Shown: positions 35,425 to 49,010, counted from the first letter of the stretch. The stretch is DNA of 64,000 bases from Ptiloglossa arizonensis (GCF_051014685.1 NC_135052.1:5671105-5735104); one strand, 5' to 3'. Numbers and translations: made by a program. The notes: a model not told the origin generated them from the sequence alone.

Positions 35425-35745
35425 TACGAATTGAATTGAAGCTGTCGGTGATTCAAAAGTCTCCGGTTTAATTTCGATCATTTTTCGCGTAATGTACAAA
35501 TTGAAAAGCTGTCGGTGATACAAAAGACTTCAATTTAATTTGAATCATTTTTCGCGTAATGTACAAATTGAATTCGGCGATTCAAAAGTCTCCGGTTTAA
35601 TTTGGATAATTTTTCGTATAAAATACAAATTGAAATCGGTGATTCAAAAGTCTCCGGTTTAATTTGGATCATTTTTCGCGTAAAGTACAAATTGAAATCG
35701 GTAATTCAAAAGTGTCTTCGGTTCGACTCGTGTCAATTTTCAAGC
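35425..35745. repeat. 62-67-bp tandem repeat, about 4.5 copies
   Basis: CAAATTGAA recurs at 35497, 35564, 35626 and 35688. Units contain GATTCAAAAGTCTCCGG and CATTTTTCGCGTAA. Spacing (67, 62, 62) and the high unit identity rule out a CRISPR layout. Confidence 0.92.
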
Positions 35746-35999
35746 GAGTACATTGAAATTTTCCTAACGATAGATCGTACGACAGCCACGGTCGAATGAA
35801 AATTCGAGCGATCGAGAAATCGGTGTGCATTCTTTCAAAATTTTGTCCATCTGCGACGAAGGGTCAACGTTCGAACGAAAATCCACGCCGGGGATGCTGT
35901 CACAGAATCGAAAAGTCGATTCCTCGGGATTAATGGGAATACGGTCGAATAATTTTTGCCGCGGGCCATCGAAGGCTAACTTTTCAAACCCGAGCGGAT

Positions 36000-37560
36000 A
36001 TTCCCTCCAGAGACGAACTTCTCGGCTCGGTGCAGTACCCGTTGAAATTTCGTTCCCCTCGTTCTCCTTCGGTTAGCGGAAAATCGGGATCTCGTACAAT
36101 ATTTTTTCTCTCTCTTTACCTTCCTCCTGCCAAAGGGCTTGTAATGCTCCCGCCTGGCCGGGCGTCGAAGATGCGCCATTACCCGTGGTGGTGGCAGCTT
36201 GCTAGCAGCTGGGAGCTTTCACGCGCGCGCAAAAAAGAAAAGAAAAAAGAAAAAAAGAAAGAAAAAAAAACCCTGTAGAACCCGATAGAACCGCGCGGTG
36301 AACCAACGACGAGGGTAACAATCGTCCCGAACCGATCCCACGGTTCCCTCGATCGCCCTTGGTGGATCGGCGATCGTCAGCTTCGCGAGTCCATCGACTT
36401 CCGGCACGAGGTGCGTCGAGTCACGGTCCGAAACCGCATTTATCGCGGGACCGTTCGATTTCCGTTCACACTCGCGCACTGATCGATTCTCACCGTTGCA
36501 TCGAGCTCATCCGTGAACGAATCCGCGAAACGATACCGATCGACGCGAACGAATCGCGATCGTCTCGAGCGTGTGATCAATCCACTGCCTCGCGCGCACC
36601 TCCGATCTTTGGATGCATGCCGAAGAGCAATCGCGATTGCTCGTGACGCGTTCGCGGCTCTCTGCGGTATATCGGGCGCATAAATCTTCGGCCTTAACCT
36701 TGAAACGACGAACCCCGCGATCCTACCGAACCGGCACCGTCAACTTAATTCGAAATCGTACCGCGATGTACGATTTACGATTAACGCGAGCTTCGGTGTT
36801 TCGCGAACGAGAGACGACGATTCCGTGGAAGAAATCCGAAGGAGATACTCTTGGTAGCCGAGACCGCGAGAGAGACACCTATCGGCTGCCTCGATGCATC
36901 CCACGCTCGTCTATCCGAACCGTTCCCGAGATCGTCTCGGATACGTGACCGAGGTTTCGCTCGAAACCGATCACCAAAGTTTCGTTCACGACCTTCGATT
37001 GCTTTATCTCTTTTCGTGTGTGTTCTTTTTCTTTTTTCTCTTTCGTTCTTCTTTTTTCTTTCGCGTTTCTCTCTTTTCGAAACCACTTCGGTGCACTCGG
37101 GGGGTCCCTCGGATCGCGGCAAGCGACACGTGTTCGTACACCGAGAGGAGAGGGGAGAACGAATTTCGAGACGGAAATCGCGGTTCACCGGGTGCGACGA
37201 ATGCGCGAGGAGAGGGGTATACGTTTACGCGATACGTCGGGGGCTACCGTACCGTTAACAGTGACCACGCAGCCACGGGACGGTGAACGGACGACGACGA
37301 TCGGATGGAAACTGGCTACGAGACGAGCCCGGTATGCCAGTGCGTGCGTTACTGGTGCGACGAGAGGCTTTTGGAACGCATCACGACCTCCTCCGCTATA
37401 AATAAAACGGTGGCCGCCACACCGAAAACTCTGCCAGCCGAGCCGAGAGAGCCCCGATTCCTCGTGATTTTCCTCGTTCGACGGAGAAACTCGCCGCGAA
37501 GAATGCGTCTTCTCTGCTAGATGATACCTACCCACCGCTCCGCGGAATCTGAATCACCCG
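36000..37560. promoter_or_regulatory. CpG-rich zone with a TATAAATA box
   Basis: High CpG over about 1.5 kb, with an A-rich GA run at 36228-36270 and a T/C-rich tract at 37015-37080. A TATAAATA on the plus strand lies at 37397-37404. No coding exon could be recognised on either strand despite several chance open frames. Confidence 0.22.
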
Positions 37561-40125
37561 GGGACACGAGGTGGGCTTACACGATCCATCGAAATAATAT
37601 CCAACGAACGAGACCGTCTCCCTCGAAACGGCCAAGAAACCAGACGAGATCGATCCTCTTCTTTTCTAACGTGTCAACGGGGAGGATTCGTTCCTCGCTG
37701 GCTAATCAATTGCCATCGTGGGAACCGCGAATCCGCGACGATCGTTCGACGGAGGAATCGATACGGAGGTGGTACCCAAGGGTCACCAACGACCCGAAAC
37801 TGTCTTCGATTTTTGGCAATTCGTTTTTCTCTCTTCTCGTAGAATACAGTGTTCTCGAGACCACTATATTTCTTACTCATCTCTCTCTCTAGACTACGGT
37901 CGTTAACAGTTGCAAAGATGGTTACTATTGAATAATTTTTCTACCCAAGTTCGATACAATTTCGTACATCTAGAGATAAGACACTTGGAGCAACGTTTAC
38001 GATAGAAAATATATCGCGTGAATCGTAGATCTTTTTTTTCTGGTGAAATGAAACACGATTTTTTTAAAATGTATAAACGTTTCATTCGATTATACATTCT
38101 CCGTTTTGGAAAACGAAATCACTTTCCGAACAATCGAATAGTTTCTAACGCAACGTTGAGATACCGGTTTCGAATCTCGAGTGTTGTTCTTGTCAGCTCG
38201 GGTCGTTCTTGACCCAGCCGTCGTCTATCGAATCTCGTCGAGAGATTTCTCGCGTTGTCCGAGAAACGAGTAATGCTTGAATTGTCGGAAAAGCTCGATC
38301 GAAGGGGAAAATTGTTAACAAGTTATTGGACGCGAGCGTTACCGAGAAACGCGGATTGAAAACGAATACGGCGATGACCTCAGTGACGTAGATCTACAGA
38401 GCCGAGCGTTCTCGTTGCGAGACCGATAGAGAAATCGAAGAAGACGATGAAGAAATTACCAGTAAGGATTGCATTTTGCGCGAAACGTTGAAAAAACAAT
38501 CTTGGGAACAACGTTCGACGCGATAGTATTATTCCGCACGCAGCCATGACTTCGAGACCTCGTAAAGCTTCGCGCTTGCGTTCTGTATTGGTAAACATCG
38601 CTGTGTCAGATTTTTGTATCGTTCGAAGATGGTCAAAACGGTCGATCGAAGTTTGCATTTATTTATTCGTTACGTCGTCCGAGTGGTTTAATTTCATTCC
38701 ACCATTCTACATATTAACGTTACGTTGAACTTTTCGAACGTTTCGTATTCTTCGCAAGATGGAGGAATCTCTGGTCGCGGTACCGTGTAGATACTTCTCG
38801 GAGTTGTATTCGATAAATGTTTCTCTTTTATCGAATCACGCAATTTGCGTCACAACCGACGCTACCCCTCTAAATTGTTCGTTGTTTCTCTCTCCGTTTA
38901 CTCTCCCTCGTCAGAGGAGCACGTGTAAGAAAGATTAATTGTTAAAAAGGTTTTTACTGCTTCTCGTCGGAACGGAACACGATATAAGAGAACACGTTCA
39001 GCAGAACGTGACGAACAGAATGCTCGTAAACTGTTGTCGCAGAGTCGTCGAGGTTAGCTTTCGACGAAAGCGTTTTTACCTGCGTCTCGCTTCCCGAGCG
39101 TTCACATGTTTCTCGTTTCAATTTTTATTTCTTACGTACTCGGGTGTCTCTATTGATTTTTCCTTTTTATTTCTCTCTTTTGCGCGTGTATCGCGCATAG
39201 TTCGCGCTATTATGCGCGTAAACGTTCGTTTACCGCGGGGAACGAGACGCGAGAAAATAAAGCGCGGAAAGAGGCGAGGTGCGGCCAAAGTGCTTTTTCT
39301 AGACCCAAGCTATGGGCTCACGCGTGCGTAGAAAGACGTTCAACAATTATAATAATTTCAATGTCACTTGCGTTTCTTTTTCGAGTCTACACTTTGACGT
39401 TCGTGTTCAATTTCGATAAAAAGAAACTGCACCCCTTACGATAAAAAAGATTGTTCAATGGAAATTTCCGGTGACCTTGAAAAGATCACCATCCATACAG
39501 TTAATGACCTCTCTCCTTAAACTTCGCGCGTTCTCTTCGTTTTAGAAGAGAAACAAAAAATCGTTTAACCCTCGACGAGGAGTTTTCGTAAAAGGATTTC
39601 ACGAATTATCCACTGCGACGAAATCCTTTTACGAAATGTTCTCTATAAAGATTTTTCGTTACCTGTATTCGATACGTACAATGTCCTGGTACAACTGCGC
39701 CAGTAATTCGCATCCTATTGCAACTACGCTCGAAACAAGATCAATTGACCGCTCAAGGTCGCTTACCCCCACCCCACCGCTTCACTGCCCCACTCTTCCA
39801 TCTTTCGTCTCTTCGCGAACATACGCTCGTCGTCTATCGAACCAAAGACCAGGTTTTGTAAGCAACTATCGAGAAATTGAAAATCCGGGTCCTTAATCCA
39901 CGAATAGTTACGTATAAATCGTAGGAAATTAATTGTTCCTATAAAAACGAACTATTTACCGATCAATTTGTAATTATTTGTTTCCACTTATTTCGCTAAT
40001 CCTATCAAAGGAAATTACGTTGGAATTTCTTCGTCCCGAAGTACGTGTATATTTACAAATTTGTAAATACGAATGAAAAACTGCATTAATTAAAAACCAG
40101 ATACCTAACGCGTGTATTCGAGTAT
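37561..40125. other. Upstream DNA, nothing recognised
   Basis: No exon or repeat identified. A short GGGTC-N6-GACCC hairpin sits at 38200-38215. Confidence 0.35.
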
Positions 40126-40411
40126 ACACACCTGTTCAGAAGTCATAGAACACCTGAAAGATAATAGAAATAATAGAAATCATCGAAACCTTTAACGGAA
40201 AACAATCGTTTCTTATATCTCACACTAATAAAAGTTATCTATAGACCTTATTTTCGTCTGTACATCGTTCGTGTGCTTTAAGTACCGCTTCCACTAATTT
40301 TGGCATCCTGGCGATTAGTCTTTTTATAACTTCTAGATTGATACGGTTTCATTCGTCTCGTAGAACGCTTCACAACTCTGTTTACAATTTCGGACATTTT
40401 CTTCTCGAACG
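40126..40411 (-). mobile_element. 3' end of a Tc1-like transposon relic
   Basis: Minus-strand codons 40342-40235 read INLEVIKRLIARMPKLVEAV then LKAHERCTDENKVYR and stop. This is the Tc1-family C-terminus (the (S/R)MP(R/K)..EAV..A.(G/E) pattern). Downstream the minus strand runs to TTCTATGACTTCTGAACAG near 40130, like a Tc1 terminal repeat. The 5' part is absent or scrambled. Confidence 0.75.
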
Positions 40412-40610
40412 GTTCGTGTATCTTCTTCGTTATTTAAAATGACCGAAACGACTAAAATTTCTTTATTTGCAATCAGCTGATGCACGAGTAAAATAATTTC
40501 AATATTTTACAGTAGATGATCAAAGTATTTTACTCGTGTATTAGATGAATACAAATAAAGAAATTTTAGTCGTTTCGGTCATTTGAAATAACGAAGAAGG
40601 TACACGAAAC
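40412..40610. repeat. Long inverted repeat (hairpin), 83-84-bp arms
   Basis: Arms 40412-40494 and 40527-40610 are about 90% identical in inverse orientation, with seven mismatches and one indel, around a 32-base loop. The loop sequence (TTTACAGTAGATGATCAAAG) recurs directly at about 40640-40666. Transcribed, it would fold into a long stem. It lies within or next to the Tc1-like relic. Confidence 0.9.
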
Positions 40611-40670
40611 GTAAAATATTTATTTTAAACGTAAAATTTCAATAATTTACAGTAGATGATCAAAGTTTGT

Positions 40671-43600
40671 TAAAATTGGTAAGTGTCTTATTATTTTCGA
40701 GCGGAGGTGTACGCGAAATAAAATCCTTTACATCGAACGTAGTGTTGATCCAACGAAATGTAAGAACGAGGGTTGACAGGATCGCGACCGAGGGAAGTAT
40801 CCTTGAACAACCAATCGATGTTGCGACGTATCGCGACGAAGATCCTTCGTACGTTTCCTGTTTTTGTTATTCGTTCTCGTTTGAAGGAGGCGCTCGAAAT
40901 CCCAGTCGTTAATAACACCCTGGGCGACAAAGGTATATTGTAATCGATAAGTAGGTCTGGGTTGTGTCTAGGCTGGGATCGGGGAGCGTGTTTCTAAAAT
41001 TTATCAAAGCTGAGCGAGCGTGCACGCGCCAAGGAAAATAATCCCCGCGGTGTCATCGCGTTCGAACGACGACATTGCGACAATTATTTACCCACCGAAT
41101 TAAAACGGATCTCGTAGCGCGATACGAGGGTGCAACGAACTCCGATGCTTCGATTTCATGACCCGACAGGATACATCAAAAAGATATCGCCATTGTGGGG
41201 ACAGGTCCGTGTGGGGGTTGCTCCTAAAAGCCAGGGTTTGCCTTTGTGAAAAGGCGAAGAAAGAACGAAGACGATCGATAGATCGGGGACTGGAGTGGCA
41301 TTGTGCTTGCAGAGGATACATATACCTAAATATATAGATTGCACCGAGAGACCATCGCATAGAAACTGACGCAACGATCGAGTTAACCCTAAATACCCTT
41401 TCGCTTCCTTTTACCAGTGCGTCTTGAACAATGGTAGCTCTGATACATCCAACGCGTGCCACAATATTCAATCGTGGATATTTAACAAATTGATGTAATA
41501 ATAATATATGTATAAGGTAACATCGGTATATTCTGATAATTCGTTTGGAAAATTTAGCCCTCGTAAGCTCATTTTCCTCGCTTTGTGAGATCTGGTACTT
41601 CGTTCGTAGGAACGATTATTAACAACGAATAACCGATAATAAATAATCGATAAATTGATCGGTGTAAAACGTTGCAATATTCTCCGATGAATCTCTCCGT
41701 GGTTTTTCTCGTTCGGAAGAAATAACACACGATGAGAAGAATGACAAGGACGAATAGAAATTTCGAAGATTGAGAACGATCTTGAGAACTGTACGAGAAG
41801 TCGAGTCTCGTAATAAATTGATCACGGTCAATTTGTAAACCTCTCCGGACCGAATATATCCCAAACAATAATATTTGAATCGATCTGTAATACTAACACC
41901 GGAAGCAATCCGGAGGCGGAGTTGCGCAATTCATCGGGGTCAGTCTATAAAATCAGCGAAATCGCGATCAACGTGGAGCGTTGTTGAATTACTTTCGAGA
42001 ACAACATCTCCGCGAGCTGGCCGTGTTCGAACTATTCGTGTGAACGCGATTCTTTGTGCAACGCACGTTGCTAAGTACTCGTGTTCCAGCGGTTCGGTCG
42101 CGAGAAACGGAGATTCAGCTTCCGTTGTCGAGCCTCGCGTCTCCTCTCGCGTTTTCAAGAATTTAACTGGGTCAGGTTCTCGTTTCGTCGGCCGCCGGTG
42201 GCAAGACGCGGGTGTCGGCAATTTTCTTAATCGTTGCTAATTTTTCACCGCGACACGGCACGTTTCGCGCGAAAGCGAAAAAAGTGGTTTCTTGTCCACT
42301 TGGATGGACAATTTTCGCGCTTCTTCGCCTCGACGAGGAGACCAACGACGCTTCACAGAACCGATACCGTTGTACTCGATCGAACTCGAATATTTAAACA
42401 ATCTTTCGAGCGTTTAAACGGTGACACGTAAACGCAAACGAAGCACGCGTCGGCGCCTGAAGACGCGCACGGTTTCTGTGCCAACAGACGCCGCTCACCT
42501 TTGGCATCGTGCGCGTCGTCTCGACTTTTAGAAATTCCTCTCCGAGATGTAGTACAGCTCATCGTAGGCATTTTACATTTTAGATTTGAACAATTTTGAA
42601 ACGTTTTGGCAACGGTGCACGACCGATTCCGAGCACGGCATTTAAATCCCGAAGATCGGTTCCCGCAAAACTCGATCCTCTTTCGACAATATTTCACGAG
42701 ATTATTATCTGGTCGACCGACCGAACGTTTCACATCTCTTGGACATACGTGTACCAAATATTAAAGAGATTATTATGAAACGATTCGAACGCTCGAATCG
42801 AGACACAAGCGGAGAAGAATTTAAAGAAAATTCTACTTTATCGGTTTGTTTCGTTCTCGGTTCCGTTTTTTGGTTCAGTGAAAGGAAGTATCTCGAATGG
42901 AGCAGCGATGGTCTGTCAAATGGTCGTGTTTTTCGCAAAATCTTCACTAAATCTACCCGACCGATGTTATTAGGTGTGTAATTACCAATTGCATCATCGG
43001 TAGCAGCGTAACGAGATCGTTGATTGCATAGCAAATAATACGAGCAAATTGGCCACGATCTTCCTTGTATAGTTTATCGTAAGTGTGGCTCGATTGTGGG
43101 GTATGTTGGGATATCTAGGGTAGGCTATGTTTTATTCATCCTAGCAGCTTTAGAAGCCATTCCGTCTGTCGTGTAACAACCGACAAAAACATTACCGTAT
43201 AATGTTCCCACGTAAAGTCTGATACGGATCTAGCACGCTCGCTGGATTCAGATCGATCCAAATATCGAAAATGTTCGAACAATTACCCATAGGTGTACGT
43301 GATTTTGATTCTTGCCACATCTGGCACTGTAGCCTTGTTCCGTTCCGAATCGGTAACGTTGCGCGTGACATCGAAACGATAAAGTGACTCGAGAGCCCTC
43401 TCCAGGCTCGGGGAATTTTTTATTTATCCTATATTTCGTCTCGAGTTCCAGTTTCCTGTAGAAGGTAACCGAGGATTCAAAATACGCTCCTAACGACAGA
43501 TACTCGCTGCTAGTTACCGACCGAGTGAACTGAAAACCGGATTGAGAACTGAAATCGTTTCCATTTTCCGCAAAAGCTCTATCGATCTTGTGGAATTCTT

Positions 43601-46049
43601 CTTTACCGACAAACGGTAGACGATTAGATAGAAAGAAACTACGAAAGATAGGAACTGCCATCAGATGTCTCTGAAATGCCAAAGCGAAAACTTGGATTTC
43701 AAAGCGACTATTTTATATTTCCAAATTATGGAACGAAATGAGAATAAAAAATTAAATACGGTGATTATCGATGTACGGTAACGTAACGAGATTCGAAGCA
43801 GAGGTGTTAATTTTGTCGAAACGCGAACGATTACACCGACCAAATCCGGAATTGATCTTGCCCTATCGGTCACCGTTACTCCACGAGTAGCAAACTGTTC
43901 GCTTCTTCGCTGAAAGAGATATTCAATGGATGGAAAAAAAGCTCTGGAAAGCTATTAGCAGTATTGTCATCGGCCCTCAGGGCTCTTCGAATAATCGTCT
44001 ACTTCTTATTGTCGTCGAGCAGAGTGTCTCTCTGTTCGAAAGAATTGATGCTAAATATACAGTCTCCGAAAGTCGCTTCTCGACCGGATGGATTCGTAGC
44101 GTTCTCAAGCGCCCCTCGGAGAAACGTTTCCCGTTTTAATTATTCACCGTGTCTCGGCATTTCCGCCGTTATTTTCGTCTACGTGCAACCATCGACATCT
44201 CGTCCTCTGTACCAGAAATTTTTACCGCTACTCACCGATCGAATAATCACCGACCAATTTCTACGAATCTCTCCTCCTGGTAAACACACCTCGATAAAAG
44301 TAGAGGGGATAAATCGTTAATGGCGTACCTGTTCCATTAATCGGTCGTACTTGTGTTTCCACGTCGCTCGTTATTGGCGTTGTCGAGACGATACAAAGAA
44401 ATCTCTATGGCTTTGAAGAGGCATTTCGAACGTTTTTCTTTTCAAAGTGTAACCGAGAGAATCGACCTGCCGTAGAAACACGTTGCTTCGATTTGTCTAT
44501 AACCGTTCGAGTTCGAGCGCGACCAAGAAAACAGTGGTAAGTTATTTATTTCGTAAAGCCCGTTACGGTTAAAACGTCGAACTGAAAACCCAAAGAACCG
44601 AATTTGTTATCGACTTTCTTGGAATAGTCGAGCTGGCGACACTCGGTACGTATATTTGTAAAAAAGATACATTCCCGCCCCTTGGTTGCGAAATTTCTTA
44701 CGTTTCTTCGGGGGGCTGCTAATGTAGTTGTAAAATTTATGCAAATGAATGGTAACTCGAAGGAGAAAGTTTTTCGGCTTGTTCGTGTAACTTCAAGTTC
44801 GTTGCGTACCAAAGTACCAGGAGCGAGACGATTGCGGACGCGAACGATGTTTATTTAATTATTTTGCTCTCCGAGGGAGATCGCGTGTCAAGTTCTAAAA
44901 TAATACAGTGATGCGACGCCACTTAGAAACCAGAATCGTGGTAATAAATTTTTACAGGAAAAAAGAAAATGAACATAAAGCAGACGTATACGAAGGAAGC
45001 CTACATTACAATGTAGAGGAACACGATAACTGCTCCGTGGATTTGGAAAGTGTCCAGGTCCGAATACTTCCCCGCCATTATGTATATCTCAATTGTCATA
45101 TTGTATCATTAAAATTGATTAAACGTTAAACAGCTGTACCGGCTCGATAAGAATAAAATAAACTTTGTACGCTTCCACCTCTATCGTTTTCTTAATACCG
45201 AACGTAACGAGTTCGACGTTTTATTAATAAACCGAGAAAATTCTATTAGACTGTCCCAGAAACTATTGCGCAGTTTCGGTCGGTTCGTTTTCCGTTATTT
45301 TAAAACCGACTGTCGAAATAAAGTATATTAACTTATTCTTGGTGCACGAACTGTAGGAATTATTCAAATTACCAAAGAGGATCCGAACAATACAGTCGAA
45401 GTTTCGAAAGATCGATACTATTGCTTTGAAAAAATAAATCGCCTGAACGAAATAACACAAATTACACATTATCGAAAGATACTCAACGGAGCAGCATTCG
45501 ATTATTTTCTTCCATCGTCGTGATTTCTTGGATCCGTAAAAATTACCTCGTACAACTCGGTTAACATTGAAACGCTTAAATCGATACCTCGAGAAACATT
45601 TATTCCCACGCAAGGATAAACGATCATAATTTCTCTAACGAGATGATCCGGGAACCTCCACCGTGCAAACATCGATTCGCCTATCGGTTCATAAACGCTT
45701 TGTTAATTTCTCGAACAAAAATTGCCCGATGCGAGAGAGAATCTTGGAAATAAAAAGAATGACTCGTTTCCCGAGCTGGATGGTCGGAGCTTTGTCGATT
45801 ATTCGACGTATTCGAGCAGGAATAAATGCTCCCGGTAAAAATTGTAAAATTCCCAGATAAATCGGACCCCGTGCTCTAACGAGTTAATGGGATCCTAGCG
45901 TGTTTTGCATGCTTGCTCTAAAATATGTATCAAGGTCCCATTATCTTCCGACCTTAAACGGGCTGTACACGTTCGAGGCTCGCGAGAAGAACTGGCCGCG
46001 GATTTCATCGACTATCGTTCCCAGAAAAAAATTCCAGGAAAGCTCCTCC
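40671..46049. other. Upstream DNA, no gene recognised
   Basis: TCGA-rich unique-looking DNA. A 144-codon minus-strand frame (43682-43248) has balanced composition but no domain I know. Nothing else stands out. Confidence 0.3.
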
Positions 46050-47150
46050 TCCACTCTCCCTCTCTCTCTCTATCTCTTTTCTAGGTATTCTCGGAAAGAC
46101 GGTCGTCGAAACCCGCGGGTAAATCCCGCAGAATGCTCCGAGCGGACGCTACGTGCCGCTTTACGCGCTTACGTTTCCACGCGCGTAATGCGCGTATCGT
46201 CTGTCATCCTAGATTTCAGTTTCGCGCGGTCCACAGTCCCCGTCCGCACCTGTTTCTCTTTACCGGCGCGAGTTGCATCACCGTGGTGGCTTCGTCGGCT
46301 CCGTAAATGTAGGCCGACTTCTAGCCGACGAGGAGCAAAGCAGATTTAGCATCCCTCCCTTGGCGGCCCGTCGCCCGGTTCCACGCGTTCTTCCTACTCG
46401 CCGCGATACACGGACCGCCGGAGCCTTCGAAACGTTTTTCCAGAGGCACGCGAGTGGACGCCGATTCCGCGACACAGAGAGCTGGGACCGCAGCTGCACG
46501 CCGCGCGCCGCGACGCTGCACCCGCGGCGATACCCGACGAAGGTCGGACCGTAAATTGTTCTCGATTGCGGCGAATTGTCCGACGATCGCTATCGGGCCT
46601 AAAATTATTTTCTCGCTCCCGACTCTGTATGCGTGCGTTTGTATTCGTCTGCGTTTGTGTACGTTTGCGTACGTTTGCGCACGTTTGTGTACGTTTGCGC
46701 ACGTTTGTGTACGTTTGCGCGCGGTACGCCTTCGCGCGGTAACGACCGACGACCGTGTAAGCCGTGGTAATTGCCGCGCCGCCTAATGCCGCCTTAATTT
46801 CCACCGACCGCCCGTTAACTCTCGCATCTGCGTCGCTTATCGTGCAATTAGCGAATTAAAAGTTCGCTCCTGAGTAGCGATAAAGAGTTGTTCTCTCTTT
46901 CCCCCTCCCCCTACGTGCTCTCACCGATGGTAACACCGCCCGGAACACGAATACGCCGCCCGAGAGAATTGGTTACGAATAGGAGCGACGCAACGCTGTT
47001 CTCGCGGCCAGGGGGCGCGGCGTGTCACGAATCCGAGGCGACCTGTACGCGGGCTGACCCCTTAAGATTCCTGCGCTCCGGGCGACCTGTAGGCGGGGTG
47101 ACGCGGTCTTCCGTGTATTCGGAGCGATCCATACGAGCTACGATTTGAAC
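46050..47150. promoter_or_regulatory. CpG-rich zone with a decamer minisatellite
   Basis: High CpG. It contains about nine tandem copies of TTTGYGYACG at about 46630-46722. Open frames here are long on both strands because stops are rare in this composition; none resembles a known protein. Confidence 0.2.
46630..46722. repeat. Decamer minisatellite TTTGYGYACG
   Basis: About nine units, the last ones alternating TTTGTGTACG and TTTGCGCACG. Each unit contains an alternating purine-pyrimidine core. Confidence 0.88.
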
Positions 47151-47169
47151 GCGTTTCGAATAATTGAAC

Positions 47170-47690
47170 GACCCGCGCGCTAAAATTAAAAACCGATAAT
47201 TCGAGCAGCTGCAACGTGATTTATCGGTACGGAAGTGATTCACTTGGTGGAAATTTTATTATTTAGGAGTTGGCGTTTCACCGATTCGGGATAACCCGTA
47301 GCCAAGGTGACGCAGAGTTTCGGTGCATTTTGAATAATAGAGCGCTCTGCAGGTTTTGCGTCCCTGGTGTAACGCGTTTTTTTTCTTTTTTTTTTTTGGA
47401 AGAGTTTCTCAAATTCGGAGCGCTATCGTGTATAAACTTGTACCGTACAACGGTGGTAACTTTTCGTCGCAGTGGGGCAAAATTAGTAACTCGATAATTC
47501 GAGCCGCTGCGATCTAATTTATTAATTCCGGACTCGTTAACTTTACAGAGTTGAGCGCTCGCAGAAGTTAGAGTTTCATATTTTATCATCTCAGAATTGA
47601 ACAGGGCACCGTATCGACGGGCTCGAGTCGACGATTCCAAATTTTCGTCTTATTCTCGGAGGCTTGCGTTTCATCGAACATTTCGTTTTG
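47170..47690. repeat. Diverged direct repeat about 290-430 bp apart
   Basis: GATAATTCGAGCAGCTGC near 47197 matches GATAATTCGAGCCGCTGC near 47493, with similar flanks; a following block ending GGCGTTTCACCGA near 47272 resembles one near 47665. A T-run lies at 47378-47398. Probably an old duplicated repeat. Confidence 0.4.
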
Positions 47691-47979
47691 CAACTTTGTT
47701 AGCCGACTGAAGTGGGTCGAACAAACAACTTCGCCGGACCACCGCCGGTTGCTCGTTACTGCTGTACAGTGTGCACTGCGCAGGGTGTACCAAGGTACGC
47801 GGACCTAACTTCCAAGGAGGGCTCGAAAATGATCAAACGAGTGTACACGATCGTTTGTCGCGTTACCTTCTTTTTCGTGTTACGAACGTTCTCGTGTTTC
47901 GATTTCGATCGAACATTACGGATTTGTAGAGCGACCGTATTAGGAGGCTGGTAAACTTTCAAAGTGTGTTGCCTTTAGA

Positions 47980-49010
47980 ACTATTCCCAATGGACGTTCG
48001 TTAAATAGGGAAATGTTTGAAAAAATGAACCAACGTTTACGAGACACCGACTTGGAAAACGCGTACCGAAAAACTGGAGAAAGTGTCACCGGTTGGAATT
48101 TAAAAATCGACGATTAAAATTTCCAACGAAGGATTCCGTGTCTCGCGAATTAACGATCGACGATGCGACAATCGCAAAAATGATTTTCCTCGTAACCCGA
48201 ACATCGTTCAGGGCCATTCTTTGCTGTTCCTCGTAGCGCTTCTATCGGTGACAGACCTAGGACCGCCAAGTCTGTAGATTTCGAAGAGCGACTGCTCGAT
48301 CGCATCGACCAAAACGATAGAGAGATAGCACTCGAATGATTGCAAGAGTGGAAAATGTGGGTCACGCGATTGTTTGGAGAATACTGCGCGTTGAACAACT
48401 CAATACGTGCCACGTGCAACCGGTGCAAGGACTTGCACGTAATGACTATCTTCCACGAGTGACGTTCTGCGGTACGGTTAACGTGGATTTTTATCGAGCG
48501 ATCGGTATTGTCTCGATTCGATATCGGTGAGATCGATTCATCGAAAACGATACACACCGAAATTTCACAGTGGCCACTGGTCGACCGAAAAAAATTACCG
48601 CGCAATGTTATTGCGCAATGGAAACGAACACCTATATCTGGCACAACGCACAGGTAGGTATAATTGGCGACCGTTTAATCGGATCATTGTTTACAAGTGG
48701 AAGATTAATCGGCGTGTATTACGACGTTTTTTTAAACGAGATAAATGTACTATTGGAAAACGTGTTCCGTTAAAAATTGCTACGATATGTTTGCATTTAT
48801 CTGACCTGTGTCGGGCGAGGTGATTTTTAAACGAACGATTCAAAACGAATAAATTCGTCTCGGACGCTTTGATCACCGGATTTAAATCCTGAATTCTTAC
48901 ACGTGGCTTTACAGTACGATCGTAGATAACCAGCTCGGCTATTCCGACTGAGTATCGGAGAAGGTTGTCAACGAATCCGAACACCCGGAATTTTCGAACG
49001 TATAGGAAGG
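47980..49010 (+). pseudogene. Dead Tc3-like DDE transposase
   Basis: In pieces on the plus strand: an N-terminal HTH region, MIARVENVGHAIVWRILRVE, HVQPVQGLARNDYLPRVTFC, then NTYIWHNAQVGIIGDRLIGS, LFTSGRLIGVYYDVFLNEIN, and a decayed C-terminus. The order and motifs (ISHTTVWRVL, YH.Q.VQ.L...DY..R..F, WAGIIGD.LIGP) are those of the abundant hymenopteran DDE transposases often labelled Tc3-like. Multiple stops and shifts; the catalytic acidic residues are largely lost. Confidence 0.8.

Noticed and set aside
35425..35745. CRISPR-like regular spacing
   Set aside because: The whole 62-67-bp unit is repeated with no unique spacers, and this is insect nuclear DNA.
38200..38215. GGGTC-N6-GACCC hairpin, with a similar one at 25643-25658
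   Set aside because: Too short to assign to a transposon end or a regulatory site.
43248..43682. 144-codon minus-strand frame
   Set aside because: Composition is protein-like but no domain, splice signals or start context support it; left as unproven.
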